Position numbers and translations under genes: made by a program. Source: Blastococcus sp. PRF04-17 (GTDB taxonomy: Bacteria; Actinomycetota; Actinomycetes; Mycobacteriales; Geodermatophilaceae). Taken from it: DNA of 64,000 bases. The notes under the pieces are model-generated. The model did not search any database, was not told the origin of the DNA, and saw only the letters and a program-made list of their open reading frames with translations. The DNA lies in NCBI RefSeq assembly GCF_023016265.1, contig NZ_CP095412.1, positions 1,240,001 through 1,304,000 on the forward strand, in the 5' to 3' direction. This document shows, in pieces, positions 1 through 8,579 of the stretch. Each line of letters begins with the position of its first letter. Position 1 is the stretch's first letter.

Positions 1-65
1 ACGAGCAGGAGAGCGTGGTGCTGCTGCCCGAGCTCGACGCCCTCGCGATCAGCCCGGGGCCATGA
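1..65 (+). CDS. C-terminal end of an unidentified protein (truncated by window edge)
   Basis: Reading frame 3 runs from the window edge to a TGA at 63-65 and gives a protein-like tail ending LPELDALAISPGP. The piece is too short to identify. Codon choice (third positions mostly G or C) looks coding. Its last bases overlap the remnant gene on the other strand. It may be only chance. Confidence 0.35.
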   Translation, partial: EQESVVLLPELDALAISPGP

Positions 66-341
66 CCAGGCAGCAGAGCACCAGCAGCAGCGCTACGGGC
101 GTCATGACCAGCCGCTCCGGCCGGCTGCGCGACGCCGCCTTCATCAGGACGCCGAGGCCGAAGCGTTGACGGCGTAGATCACGACCGAGATCGCGCTCCC
201 GATGCGGTACCCGGTCGGCAGCACGCGGTGCCCGCCGCCCCACGCCAGGCGCCCCCACGGCCGGCCGAGGACCAGCCCGATCTGGAAGACGGCGAGCGCG
301 CCGAGCAGCACGGAGACGACCACGGCCGCGGTCATGATCAC
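49..341 (-). pseudogene. Remnant of a small actinobacterial membrane protein
   Basis: Two pieces in different frames look like the start and end of one membrane protein. The N-terminal piece (341 down to about 170) begins MIMTAAVVVSVLLGALAVFQ and contains WGGGHRVLPTGYRIGSAIS. The C-terminal piece (about 145 down to 49) reads SRSRPERLVMTPVALLLVL before its stop. As I recall the family, proteins of about 130 residues carry both motifs, so a middle stretch of roughly 30-40 residues is missing and the frame changes. Unlike the other broken genes here, one restored base would not repair it. The family has no known function. Confidence 0.5.
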
Positions 342-353
342 GGTCGAAGGCTG

Positions 354-1585
354 TCACACGCGGAGCGGTTGGCCGATGAGGATCTCGGTGCCGTCGGGGC
401 GGTAGGTGCGCCATCGGCCGTCGGGTGGTCGTTCGACGCGGAAGCCGTGGTGGACCTTGGTGTGGTGGCGTTCGCAGAGCAGGGCGGAGTTCTCGAGGTT
501 GGTGTCGCCGCCGTCGGCCCAGTGCACGAGGTGGTGGACATCGCACCAGTGGGTGGGGGCGCCGCAGCCGGCGAACACGCAGGACCGGTCGCGGTGCTCG
601 ACGGCGCGCCGCAGCGCCCTGGGCACGACCCGGTGGCTCCGGCCGTAGTCCAGCGGGGCGCCGTCGGGACCGAACACGATCCGGGTGATGTCGCCGTCAC
701 AGGCCAGCATGCGGGCCCGCGCGGCGGAGATCAGCGCGCCGAACCCCATCCGGCCCGCGGCCGGACCGGTCGCCGGGTCGACCAGGTCGTCGATGTCGAT
801 GGTGACCGCGACCTGCGGTTTGGCGGTGCGCAGGATCGGCAGGTCGCCGGCGGCCAGGGCGTTGTCGGCCAGCTGGACCAGCGCGTCGGCCTGCTGCTGG
901 GCGCGGGAGCGGCCGTCGCCGAGCGGCCGGTTGGCCTGCACGATCGACTCCAGCGCCGCCTGCACCCGCTCCCCGGCCACGGCGTCGAGCTCGAACCGGC
1001 CGCTCACCGAACCGTCGGCATGCTGGACGATCGACAGCGACCGCCCCTCGGTGGGGTCCGGCTCCGGGCCGTCGGGATCGAGGTGGGCCAGGTAGCGCTG
1101 CACCACCTGGGCGAGTTCGCCGGGCTGCTGGGAGGCGGCGACCTCGGCCAGCACCCGGTCCACCCCGGCGAGGTCGACGCCGGCCGCTGCGGCGGCGGCC
1201 ACGTGCTCGGGACGGGTGATCGGGCGATGACCGCAACGGCGTCGGCGGTGATCGCGCCGGCGGCGAAGCCCGCGGCCACCGCGGGCAGCAGCTCCAGCGC
1301 CCGGCCGGTGCGCACCAGCTGACCGGCGGCCGCCGGGGCGAGCAGGGCGTGCCCGCGCAGCCAGGACTGCATGGTCTTCTTCCCGTCGTGCTCGGCCGCC
1401 TGGGTCAGCTCGCCCTCCCGCACGTGGCGGGTCAGCTGCGCGGTCAGCCGGTTCGACGCCCGCACCAGCCGGCCGAGCCGTTCGAGCACCTGGGGCCCGA
1501 ACATGCCCTTCAGGTCCTGGGCGGCCAGGGCGTCGAGGTCGGCCTCCAGCGCCGCCAGCACATCACCCGAACCGTCCGAACACAC
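354..1585 (-). pseudogene. DUF222 / HNH endonuclease domain protein, interrupted by a -1 frameshift
   Basis: This is the actinobacterial DUF222 plus HNH family (related to the 13E12 repeat proteins), probably a DNA nuclease of unknown role and often multicopy in this group. The N-terminal frame (GTG 1585 down to about 1225) contains FGPQVLERLGRLVRASNRL. The second frame carries the rest of DUF222 and the HNH domain CGAPTHWCDVHHLVHWADGG. Adding one base in the G run at 1222-1224 (+ strand) joins ADAVAVIA to PITRPEHVAAA and gives 410 residues, a normal length. The GTG start is chosen from the alignment of the DUF222 start and has no clear Shine-Dalgarno sequence. A sequencing deletion is as likely as true decay. 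Confidence 0.8.
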
Positions 1586-1659
1586 GTACGAAGAATACCG
1601 GTCCCAGCCCGGTCCCGCAGCGCGAATCCCCAGGTCAGCAGCTTGTCCACAGATTCCGG

Positions 1660-2217
1660 TCAGCTCGTGCGCCGGCGAACCGGCCACCCCTCTACGCCCG
1701 GCCCGAAGTCCCACTCGTGGAGGTCTTCCTCCGCCTGCTCCACAACCTCCAAGATCTCGGTGAGGCCGTAGATGCCGATGCCACTACCGACCGCGTCCGC
1801 GACCAGGGACGTCGTCCCGGTCGAGTCGGGGGAATCGTCGAGGTAGTGAACCAGGGTGGCCAGCCCCCCGGACCCCTCCCCCGCCGGGTCCGCCAACCGG
1901 ACCAGCGAGCCGGGCCGAGGAAGCCCTGGGGGCGGTGTCCCCATCCGGTCCGCGAACACCCAGTGCACCGTGTCGCCGTGGACGCCGTACTCGAGCCGCT
2001 CGCCGGGGTACCACACCACCCACGTCGGCCCGGTGATGTCGCGCCGGCCCCCGTCCAGGTCACGCACCCACATCCGTCCGGACAGAAGGATCAGCAACAC
2101 CTTCTGCGACAGCCGCCGTGCAGTGACCGGCAGCCGGGTCGCGGCACTGAGGCTCACGTCGTCACCGAACTCCTCGATGTGCATGCCGACATCACACACC
2201 GGGCAGACCAGGACCAT
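1660..2217 (-). CDS. Hypothetical protein
   Basis: I do not recognise this protein of about 175-185 residues. It begins either at ATG 2217 ([17 protein letters not shown], with a CxxC pair) or at ATG 2184 (MHIEEFGDD). The middle, GPTWVVWYPGERLEYGVHGD, could be a cupin-like beta strand region, but that is weak. There is no signal peptide or membrane span. If it starts at 2217, its start codon overlaps that of the divergent gene at 2216, so the inner start at 2184 is the safer choice. Confidence 0.5.
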   Translation of the reverse strand: MVLVCPVCDVGMHIEEFGDDVSLSAATRLPVTARRLSQKVLLILLSGRMWVRDLDGGRRDITGPTWVVWYPGERLEYGVHGDTVHWVFADRMGTPPPGLPRPGSLVRLADPAGEGSGGLATLVHYLDDSPDSTGTTSLVADAVGSGIGIYGLTEILEVVEQAEEDLHEWDFGPGVEGWPVRRRTS

Positions 2218-2848
2218 GGCAACGATCAGTGACGCCGTCGTCGTCGACGTCCTCCGCCGGGTCGACCGGCTGACCGCTCCCCTGGTGCGGCGGCTCGGCC
2301 GCCCGCCGGCGCTGCCCCCGGCCGAGCGCGACGCGTGGTGGGCCGACCAGGTCTCCCGCATCGCGGCGGGTGTCTCCGCCGCACCGCGCTTCGCCGGCAA
2401 GCTCGCCGACCTGCTCCCCCTGCAGAACACGGTCGGCACCGCGGTCCAGTCGGTGGTCGTCCTCGGGGTGGCGAACGAGCACGACGTGAAGGACCCCGCC
2501 GAGCGCATCTCCCTGCTCAGCCGCGTGCTCCTGCGCCGGGAGCTCACCCCCGCGCAGGTCGAGCCGCTGCTCGAGCGGGCCAAGGGCACATACCGGGAAG
2601 AGGCCCTGGGCGCCCGCGAGCAGCGGGGCGGCGTCCGCGGCACCGCGCGCACGATCTGGCGGGTCGCCGGCCTCCTCGGCCGCATCGACGACGCGCTCGA
2701 CGCCCGGCCGAAGGGCAAGCGCCGCCACCGGTTCCTGTCCAACTTCCCGGTCGTCGGCGTGGCGGGTGGCTACCTGGCCGAACGCGAGGGGCTGCGTCGC
2801 GCGGCAGCCCTGGCCGCCGCCGCGCTGGAGGACGAGGTCAGGGGGTAG
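2216..2848 (+). CDS. Conserved hypothetical protein
   Basis: This 210-residue protein has no family I can name. It has a helical N-terminal half ([21 protein letters not shown]), a central [18 protein letters not shown] segment that may pack at a membrane, and a basic middle ([11 protein letters not shown]) followed by a glycine-rich hydrophobic segment ([16 protein letters not shown]). It resembles proteins I recall only from related actinobacteria. The ATG at 2216 has weak upstream GGA. Its stop lies just inside the 3' end of the convergent metF gene. Confidence 0.65.
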   Translation: MATISDAVVVDVLRRVDRLTAPLVRRLGRPPALPPAERDAWWADQVSRIAAGVSAAPRFAGKLADLLPLQNTVGTAVQSVVVLGVANEHDVKDPAERISLLSRVLLRRELTPAQVEPLLERAKGTYREEALGAREQRGGVRGTARTIWRVAGLLGRIDDALDARPKGKRRHRFLSNFPVVGVAGGYLAEREGLRRAAALAAAALEDEVRG

Positions 2849-3740
2849 CCGGTGCCCCGACGAGGTTCGCGTAGACCTCGCGGGTCGCCGTCGACCTGTT
2901 CATCGTGATGAAGTGGATGCCGGGCACGCCTTCGTCGAGCAGCGTCCGGCAGAGCTCGGTGGCCACCTGCACGCCGTAGGCGCGGACGGCGGCCTTGGCC
3001 TCCGGGGTGTCACCGTCGAGCTCGGCGAACCGGTCGGCGAGCTCGGCCGGGAAGGCCTGACCTGACAGCTGCACGATCCGGGTGATCTGCCGCGCGTTGG
3101 TCACCGGCATGACCCCGGCGATGATCGGCACGTCGCAGGCGCGCTCGGCGACCCGGTCGCGCAGCCGCAGGTAGTCCTCGGCCCGGAAGAACATCTGGGT
3201 GATCGCGAAGTCCGCCCCGGCGCGGCACTTGTTCACGAACATCTCGACGTCGGAGTCGAAGTCCGGCGAGCGCGGGTGCCGTTCCGGGAACGCCGCGACG
3301 CCGACCGAGAAGTCCCCCATCGACTTGATCAGCTCGACCAGCTCCGAGGCGTACTGCAGGCCCTCGGGGTGGGCGATCCACTCCGCCTGGGGGTCGGCGC
3401 CGGGCGGGTCGCCGCGCAGCGCCAGGAGGTTGCGGACGCCGACGGCGGCCAGCCGGCTCACCACGTGCCGCAGCTCGGCGATGCTGTGGTCCACGGCGGT
3501 CAGGTGCGCCATCGGCGTCATGGTCGTCTCGGTGGCGATCCGTTCGGTGACCGAGACGGTGCCCTCCCGGGTCGAGCCGCCCGCGCCGTAGGTCACCGAC
3601 ACGAACGAGGGACGCAGCCGCTCGAGCTCGCGGAGGGCCTGCCACAGCGGCGCCTCGGCCTCGGGGGTCTTCGGCGGGAAGAACTCGAACGACCAGGTCG
3701 GCCGGTTCTCGGCGAGGAGCTCACGAACGGTCGGGTTCAC
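2838..3740 (-). CDS. metF: Methylenetetrahydrofolate reductase
   Basis: MetF reduces 5,10-methylene-THF to 5-methyl-THF with a flavin, feeding methionine synthesis. The 300-residue TIM-barrel protein has the expected landmarks: [14 protein letters not shown] near the N-terminus with the conserved Glu and Pro, [25 protein letters not shown], and the flavin-site segment [10 protein letters not shown]. Start GTG 3740 is preferred because a TACCCT -10 box (3749-3754) lies 8 nt upstream, the leaderless spacing used by many genes here; GTG 3746 is an alternative. The open frame continues upstream across crtE, but that is only GC-rich shadow. The position matches M. tuberculosis Rv2172c. Confidence 0.92.
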   Translation of the reverse strand: MNPTVRELLAENRPTWSFEFFPPKTPEAEAPLWQALRELERLRPSFVSVTYGAGGSTREGTVSVTERIATETTMTPMAHLTAVDHSIAELRHVVSRLAAVGVRNLLALRGDPPGADPQAEWIAHPEGLQYASELVELIKSMGDFSVGVAAFPERHPRSPDFDSDVEMFVNKCRAGADFAITQMFFRAEDYLRLRDRVAERACDVPIIAGVMPVTNARQITRIVQLSGQAFPAELADRFAELDGDTPEAKAAVRAYGVQVATELCRTLLDEGVPGIHFITMNRSTATREVYANLVGAPATP

Positions 3741-3748
3741 GGGCACCG

Positions 3749-3754
3749 AGGGTA
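3749..3754 (-). promoter_or_regulatory. -10 box of leaderless metF promoter
   Basis: TACCCT on the minus strand, 8 nt before GTG 3740. No Shine-Dalgarno sequence is visible, so a leaderless transcript is inferred. Confidence 0.5.
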
Positions 3755-3872
3755 CGGCCGCGCAACCCGCCCCCGCGGTCGACAGCAGGGGTGAGTTTTC
3801 TCCCGTGGGTGCATCCGCCCCGTCGTCCTCGCCGGAAGCACCGGCCGAGACCCCACGGAGAGGACGGACCGG

Positions 3873-5063
3873 ATGAACGGCACCCCGATGGCTGACCTGC
3901 TCCGCCGATCGCGCCCCGCCGGGTTGGGCGATACTGAGCCGGTGACGGCCGGAGCGCAGCAGCGCCAGACCAGTCCCCCCTCGCCCGCCAGCGCCGACGT
4001 CGACCGGGTGCGTGCCGCCGTCTCCGCCGCCCTGACCGAGTTCCTCGACCGCCAGCGCACGTACCTGTCGGGGATGGACCCCATCCTCACCACGCTCGTG
4101 GACGAGGTGTGCGCGGTCGCCGGGGGCGGCAAGCGGCTCCGCCCGCTGTTCGCCTACTGGGGGTGGCGCGGCGCGCGCGACACCGGCCCCGGTGCCGGCG
4201 AGGACGACGCCGCCGTGCTGCGCGCCGTCGCGGCGCTGGAGTTCGTGCACGCCAGCGCGCTCGTGCACGACGACGTCATGGACGGCGCACAGACCCGCCG
4301 TGGCCGCCCCGCCACCCACGTCGGCTTCGCGGCACGGCACGCCGACGGCGACCTCAACGGCGACGGCGACCTCTTCGGCACCGGCGCGGCGATCCTGATC
4401 GGCGACCTCGCCCTCGTCTGGTCCGACGAGATGCTCCGCTGCTCCGGCATCTCCGAGGCCGCGCTCAGCCGCGCCCGCGCGGTCTGGGACACCATGCGCA
4501 CCGAGGTCACCGCCGGCCAGTACCTCGATCTGCTGCGCGCCGCGGGCGGGCTGCCCGGGCCGGAGGGCGCCCTGAAGGTGGCCCGGTACAAGAGCGCCGG
4601 GTACACGGTGCAGCGCCCCCTGCAGCTCGGCGCCGCCATCGCCGGCGCCGGTCCGCGGGTGATCGAGGCGTGCACCGAGATCGGGGTCCCGCTCGGCGAG
4701 GCGTTCCAGCTGCGCGACGACGTCCTCGGCGTGTTCGGTGACCCGGAGGTGACCGGCAAGTCTGCCGACGACGACCTGCGGGAGGGCAAGCAGACCCTGC
4801 TGGTCGCGCTCGCGGAGGAGGCCACCGACGACGCGGGACGCGCGCTCATGGGCCGGTTGCTGGGCAATTCCGAGGCCGGCACCGAGGACTTCGACGCCCT
4901 CCGCGCGCTCATCCGGCGGACCGGCGCGCGGGACCTGGTCGAGCGGCGGATCACCGAGCAGACCGAGCTCGCCCGCCGCGCCATCGGCGAGGCCCCTCTG
5001 TCCGACGACGCCCGGGCCGCGCTGGACGCCCTCGCCGTCGCAGCCACCACCCGCACCGCCTGA
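3873..5063 (+). CDS. crtE: Polyprenyl diphosphate synthase (probable geranylgeranyl diphosphate synthase)
   Basis: It makes the C20 precursor for carotenoids by chain elongation of prenyl diphosphates. The first aspartate-rich motif is DDVMD ([15 protein letters not shown]), with GGGKRLRP ahead of it. The second is [12 protein letters not shown], in which the last Asp of DDxxD is replaced by Gly, as in many actinobacterial members. Lys in [14 protein letters not shown] follows. The ATG at 3873 has GAGAGGA upstream; GTG 3941 would remove a proline-poor leader and is possible. The stop is one base from the crtI start, so the genes form an operon. The position matches Rv2173 (idsA2), but the crt neighbours indicate a carotenoid role. 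Confidence 0.9.
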   Translation: MNGTPMADLLRRSRPAGLGDTEPVTAGAQQRQTSPPSPASADVDRVRAAVSAALTEFLDRQRTYLSGMDPILTTLVDEVCAVAGGGKRLRPLFAYWGWRGARDTGPGAGEDDAAVLRAVAALEFVHASALVHDDVMDGAQTRRGRPATHVGFAARHADGDLNGDGDLFGTGAAILIGDLALVWSDEMLRCSGISEAALSRARAVWDTMRTEVTAGQYLDLLRAAGGLPGPEGALKVARYKSAGYTVQRPLQLGAAIAGAGPRVIEACTEIGVPLGEAFQLRDDVLGVFGDPEVTGKSADDDLREGKQTLLVALAEEATDDAGRALMGRLLGNSEAGTEDFDALRALIRRTGARDLVERRITEQTELARRAIGEAPLSDDARAALDALAVAATTRTA

Positions 5064-5064
5064 C

Positions 5065-6553
5065 GTGCGCACCGTTCCCGGACGCACGGACCGGATCGTC
5101 GTCGTCGGCGCCGGCCTGGCCGGCCTCGCCGCGGCGTTGCGGCTGCGCGGCGCCGGACGCGAGGTGACGGTGGTCGAGCGCGGCCCCGGCCCCGGTGGCC
5201 GCGCCGGCCGCGTCGAGCGGGCCGGCTACGCGCTGGACACCGGACCGTCGGTGTTCACCGCGCCGGAGCTGCTGGCCGACACGTTCGCGGCGGTCGGCGA
5301 GAAGCTCGACGAGCGACTCACGCTGCTGCCGCTGGAGACGACCTACCGGGCGCAGTTCGCCGACGGCTCGCACCTCGACGTGCACGCCGATCCCGACCGG
5401 TTCGCCCGCGGGGTCGCCGAGCTCGCCGGTCCGGCCGAGGCCGACAACCTGCGGCGCTACCTCGTCGACCTCGCCGAGCTCTACCGGCTGCAGCTGTCGA
5501 CGTTCATCGACCGCAACCTGGACTCCCCCTGGACCTGCTCGGTCCCGAGCTGCTCTCGCTGATCCGGAGGCGCGGCTTCGGCCGGCTGTCGCGCCACGTG
5601 GAGCGGGCCTTCAGCGACGACCGGCTCCGCCGCCTGTTCAGCTTCCAGGCGCTCTACGCCGGGGTCTCGCCGTTCCGCGCGATCGCCGCCTACGCCGTCA
5701 TCGCCCAGCTCGACATCGGCGCCGGCGTCTGGCACCCACAGGGTGGGATCGCCGCCGTCCCCCGGGCGCTGGCCGCCGCGGCGGCCGACGCCGGCGTCGT
5801 CCTCCGCTACGGGACGTCGGCCGAGCTGGAGGTCAGCGGCACCCGCGTCACCGGCCTGCGGACGGCGGACGGCGACCGGCTGCCTGCGGACGCCGTGGTG
5901 GTGACCAGCGACGCGCCGTGGACGGCCGTGCCGGGTCTGCGTGCCCCCCGGCGGCCCGTGTACTCGCCGTCCTGCGTCGCCCTGCACCTCGGCGTGCGCG
6001 CCGAGCTGCCCGGCCAGGCGCACCACACCATCAGCTTCGGCGCCGCGTGGCAGCAGGTCTTCGACGAGCTCACGCGGGACGGGCGGCCCATGAGCGACCC
6101 CAGCCTGCTGGTGAGCATGCCCAGCCGCACCGACCGGAGCCTGGCCACCGAAGGCGGGCAGGTCCTCAGCATCGTCGCGCCGACGCCCAACCTCGACCGG
6201 CGCAGTGGCGGCAACCCCGACATCGACTGGGCGGGGCTCGGCCCCCGCTATCGCGACGAGCTGCTGACCACCCTGGAGGCCCGGGGCTGGACCGGGCTGA
6301 CCGGCGCGATCGAGGTCGAGGAGATGGCCACGCCGGTGGACTGGGCCGCCCAGGGCATGGCCGCGGGCACCCCGTTCGCGCTGGCGCACACCTTCGCGCA
6401 GACCGGCCCGTTCCGGCCCTCCACCCTTCCCCGCCGGGGTCCGGAGAACGTCGTCCTGGCCGGCTCGTCGGTGCAGCCGGGGGTGGGGGTGCCGATGGTG
6501 CTGATCAGCGGCGGCTGGCGGCCGAGCGGATCACGGGACCGGTCGGCCGATGA
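5065..6553 (+). pseudogene. crtI: Phytoene desaturase, coding frame broken by two -1 frameshifts
   Basis: CrtI is the FAD-dependent desaturase that converts phytoene to lycopene. The N-terminal Rossmann motif is [20 protein letters not shown]. The middle has GVWHPQGGIAAVPRAL, and the C-terminal FAD-binding end has VVLAGSSVQPGVGVPMVLISG. One missing C in the C run at 5525-5529 breaks NLDSP from LDLLGPELLSLIRR. A second missing base at about 6509-6512 breaks VLISG from RLAAERITGPVGR. With both restored the protein is 496 residues, the usual length. The stop overlaps the crtB start (ATGA). Two homopolymer-type deletions in one essential pigment gene suggest sequence error. Confidence 0.88.
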
Positions 6554-7476
6554 GCGACCGGTCGCAGCAGCTCGCCGCCGCCTACGCGCACTGCGCCTCG
6601 ATCGCCGCGCAGCACGGCAAGAGCTACCACCTGGCCACGCGCCTGCTCACGCCCGACCGGCGACCGGCGGTGCACGCCCTCTACGCCGCGGCGCGTACGG
6701 CCGACGACCTGGTCGACCTGCCCGGCGCCGATCCGGCCGGCGACCTGGCCGCGTGGTCGCGCGCGGTCCTCACCGACCTCGAGGCCGGCTGGTCCGACGA
6801 CCCGGTCCGGCTCGCCCTCGTGCACACCTACCGCCGCCACGACATCCCCGTCGAGCACCTAGTGGACTTCCTCGCCGCGATGACCAGCGATCTCACCGTC
6901 GACTCCTACGCCGACATGGCCGCGCTGGACCGCTACATGTGGGGGTCGGCGGCGGTCATCGGGCTCCAGGTGCTGCCCGTGCTCGGGACGGCGCCGGGGG
7001 TGCAGCGCAAGGAGGCCGAGCCGTACGCCATCGCGCTCGGCGAGGCGTTCCAGCTCACCAACTTCCTCAGGGACGTCGCCGAGGACGTCGACCGCGGCCG
7101 TGTCTACCTGCCGGCCGACGTGATGGCGGCACACGGCGTCACGCGCGACCAGCTGGCGCAGCGGCGGCACGACGCCCGGTTCGAAGGGCTGATGCGGGAG
7201 ATGGTCGCCGTCGTCCGCCGCCGCTACGACGACGCCGCCCCGGGCACGACGCTGCTCGCCCCGGAGTCCCGCGCCTGCGTGCGGGCCGCGACCGACCTGT
7301 ACGGCGGGATCCTGACCGAGATCGAGCGGACCGGCTACCGGGTGCTCGACGGCCGGGTGCGGGTGTCCAGGCCGCGGCGTCTGGCCGTGTTCGCCCGCCG
7401 GTTGACCGCCGCCCAGCTGGCCAGGGTCAGGGTGACCATGGCGAACCCGAAGAGCAGGTCCTCGACCGGGGCGTAG
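6550..7476 (+). CDS. crtB: Phytoene/squalene synthase family protein (phytoene synthase)
   Basis: CrtB condenses two geranylgeranyl diphosphates into phytoene, the first committed carotenoid step. The 308-residue protein has both Asp-rich sites of the trans-isoprenyl synthase fold: RTADDLVDLPGAD near residue 50 and FLRDVAEDVDRGRVYLP near residue 180. MWGSAAVIGLQVLPVLG lies between them. It overlaps crtI by 4 bases, so translation is probably coupled. Its last 142 bases run through the end of crtYd on the opposite strand, an unusually long tail-to-tail overlap. One of the two C-terminal ends may be artificially long. Confidence 0.92.
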   Translation: MSDRSQQLAAAYAHCASIAAQHGKSYHLATRLLTPDRRPAVHALYAAARTADDLVDLPGADPAGDLAAWSRAVLTDLEAGWSDDPVRLALVHTYRRHDIPVEHLVDFLAAMTSDLTVDSYADMAALDRYMWGSAAVIGLQVLPVLGTAPGVQRKEAEPYAIALGEAFQLTNFLRDVAEDVDRGRVYLPADVMAAHGVTRDQLAQRRHDARFEGLMREMVAVVRRRYDDAAPGTTLLAPESRACVRAATDLYGGILTEIERTGYRVLDGRVRVSRPRRLAVFARRLTAAQLARVRVTMANPKSRSSTGA

Positions 7477-7682
7477 GCGACGCGGGGACCCCAGATGGTG
7501 TCCGGGTCGTAGGTGACCACACGCAGGCCGGTCAGGACGCCGTTCATCAGCAGCTGGAAGAACACGATGATCGCGTAGGCCACCCAGAAGACGCGGCGGG
7601 TCACCATCCGGGTCCGGTACACGGCCAGGTCGACCACCAGGACGCCGACCACGGCGGCCACCGCGAGGGTCGAGTAGCTCAC
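7335..7682 (-). CDS. crtYd: Lycopene cyclase domain protein, second subunit
   Basis: It is one half of the heterodimeric membrane lycopene cyclase found in actinobacteria, which closes ionone rings on lycopene. The 115-residue protein has three hydrophobic segments (STLAVAAVVGVLVVDLAVY, VFWVAYAIIVFFQLLMNG, LLFGFAMVTLTLASWAAV) and the family motif APVEDLLFGF. GTG 7682 overlaps the crtYc stop (GTGA), so the subunits are translationally coupled. The basic tail after about residue 95 (RRANTARRRG) is unlike the family and overlaps crtB. No crtEb-type elongase is nearby, so beta- or gamma-carotene rather than a C50 carotenoid is inferred. Confidence 0.87.
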   Translation of the reverse strand: MSYSTLAVAAVVGVLVVDLAVYRTRMVTRRVFWVAYAIIVFFQLLMNGVLTGLRVVTYDPDTIWGPRVAYAPVEDLLFGFAMVTLTLASWAAVNRRANTARRRGLDTRTRPSSTR

Positions 7683-8023
7683 GTCTCCGCCTCGTGCGCG
7701 GGATAGCCCGCGTCCCACCCGGTCACGCGGCGGACCGCCTCCAGTGCCAGCACCGCGCACAGCGGCACCACGACGAAGAACAGCACCTCCTCGACCGGGA
7801 TGCCGCCGGGCAGCCGGACCCCGAGGGTGAGCTCGCCGGAGTAGTCCCAGTGCCCCTGCGCGATCGCGTAGAGCACCCACCCGACGAACACGACGAACTC
7901 GGGCAGCACCGCCAGGAGCAGCCGCCGCCAGCGGGCGTAGACCCGCACGCGCAGCACCAGTTCCAGCGGCGCCGTGACGACGAGGCACCCGGCGAGCAGC
8001 GCGAGATAGGTCAGGTTCCCCAC
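7679..8023 (-). CDS. crtYc: Lycopene cyclase domain protein, first subunit
   Basis: This is the partner of CrtYd. The 114-residue protein has three membrane spans ([57 protein letters not shown]) and the conserved [15 protein letters not shown] motif, whose Glu pair is shared with the APVEDLLF motif of the second subunit. The ATG at 8023 starts [10 protein letters not shown]. The pair is transcribed opposite to crtEIB, so the carotenoid locus is two converging units. Confidence 0.88.
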   Translation of the reverse strand: MGNLTYLALLAGCLVVTAPLELVLRVRVYARWRRLLLAVLPEFVVFVGWVLYAIAQGHWDYSGELTLGVRLPGGIPVEEVLFFVVVPLCAVLALEAVRRVTGWDAGYPAHEAET

Positions 8024-8078
8024 GACGTCAGCTTCCGGCCGGACGCGCCGGCTGGATGCACGGGACCAGCCGGAGAGG

Positions 8079-8402
8079 TCACAGGGCGAGGGCCTGCGCC
8101 CGGCGGGTCACCTCGGTGTGCCGGTTGTCGCGCAGCGCCTGCACCGGGGTGCCGGGCAGCGAGTCGTCCTCCCGGAAGAGCCAGTCGAAGGCCTCCTGGT
8201 CGGTGAACCCGCCGTCGGCGAGCACGGTGAGCAGGCCGGGCAGGTGCTTGAGGATGGCGCCGTCCTGCACGAAGTCGGCCGGGATCCTGCCGTTGCCGCT
8301 GCCCGGTACGGCCATGAGCTTGCGGTCGCGCAGCAGCTGGCGGACCCGGTTCGGCGAGGTGCCCAGCAGCTGGGCGACCTCTGCGGGGGTGAGCGTGTCC
8401 AT
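8079..8402 (-). CDS. Rv2175c family DNA-binding protein
   Basis: This 107-residue protein has a winged helix-turn-helix at the N-terminus ([20 protein letters not shown]) and the C-terminal [19 protein letters not shown] typical of the Rv2175c family. In M. tuberculosis Rv2175c is phosphorylated by the adjacent kinase PknL, which abolishes DNA binding. Here the kinase gene lies 1.8 kb away beyond glyA, so the pair is kept but separated. A Thr-rich N-terminus (MDTLTPAEV) could hold the phosphosite. A TAGGCT box (8412-8417) lies 9 nt before ATG 8402, so the leader is at most a few bases. Confidence 0.88.
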   Translation of the reverse strand: MDTLTPAEVAQLLGTSPNRVRQLLRDRKLMAVPGSGNGRIPADFVQDGAILKHLPGLLTVLADGGFTDQEAFDWLFREDDSLPGTPVQALRDNRHTEVTRRAQALAL

Positions 8403-8467
8403 AGGCCGCCCAGCCTATTGCGCTCGCCGGACCCCGCTCGACCGTGTCCGCCGGCCAGGTTAACCTG

Positions 8468-8550
8468 CCCCGGGGCCGTGACTGGCGCGTCGAGGTGGAT
8501 CACCACCGGGGAGCGGCCCGCAGCACCACCCGCCGTGCGCCTGGGCACCT
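8468..8550 (+). promoter_or_regulatory. ZTP (pfl) riboswitch controlling glyA
   Basis: The leader of glyA carries the conserved ZTP/ZMP riboswitch elements in order: CCGTGACTGGCGC (8476-8488), a GGTGG...CCACC stem, CACCGGGGAGCGGCC (8503-8517), a variable linker, then GCGCCTGGGCA (8537-8547). These form the two halves of the pfl pseudoknot. ZTP signals folate (10-formyl-THF) shortage, which fits control of serine hydroxymethyltransferase. The distance to the AGGAG and GTG 8580 is about 30 nt, allowing control of termination or of ribosome binding. Confidence 0.93.
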
Positions 8551-8579
8551 CCCCGACACCTCTCGCGCAGGAGCCCGCA

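Noticed and set aside
228-1322. Plus-strand frame over the HNH gene
   Set aside because: It is a valine/glycine-rich shadow without a family. The DUF222 and HNH motifs lie on the other strand.
2215-2218. Divergent genes with overlapping start codons at CCATGG
   Set aside because: It is probably an artefact of the palindromic CATG. The minus gene most likely starts at 2184. The same holds at 24411-24413, where RidA starts at 24356.
3741-5087. Upstream extension of the metF frame to 749 codons
   Set aside because: The extension is antisense to crtE and has no family features. The leaderless start at 3740 fits.
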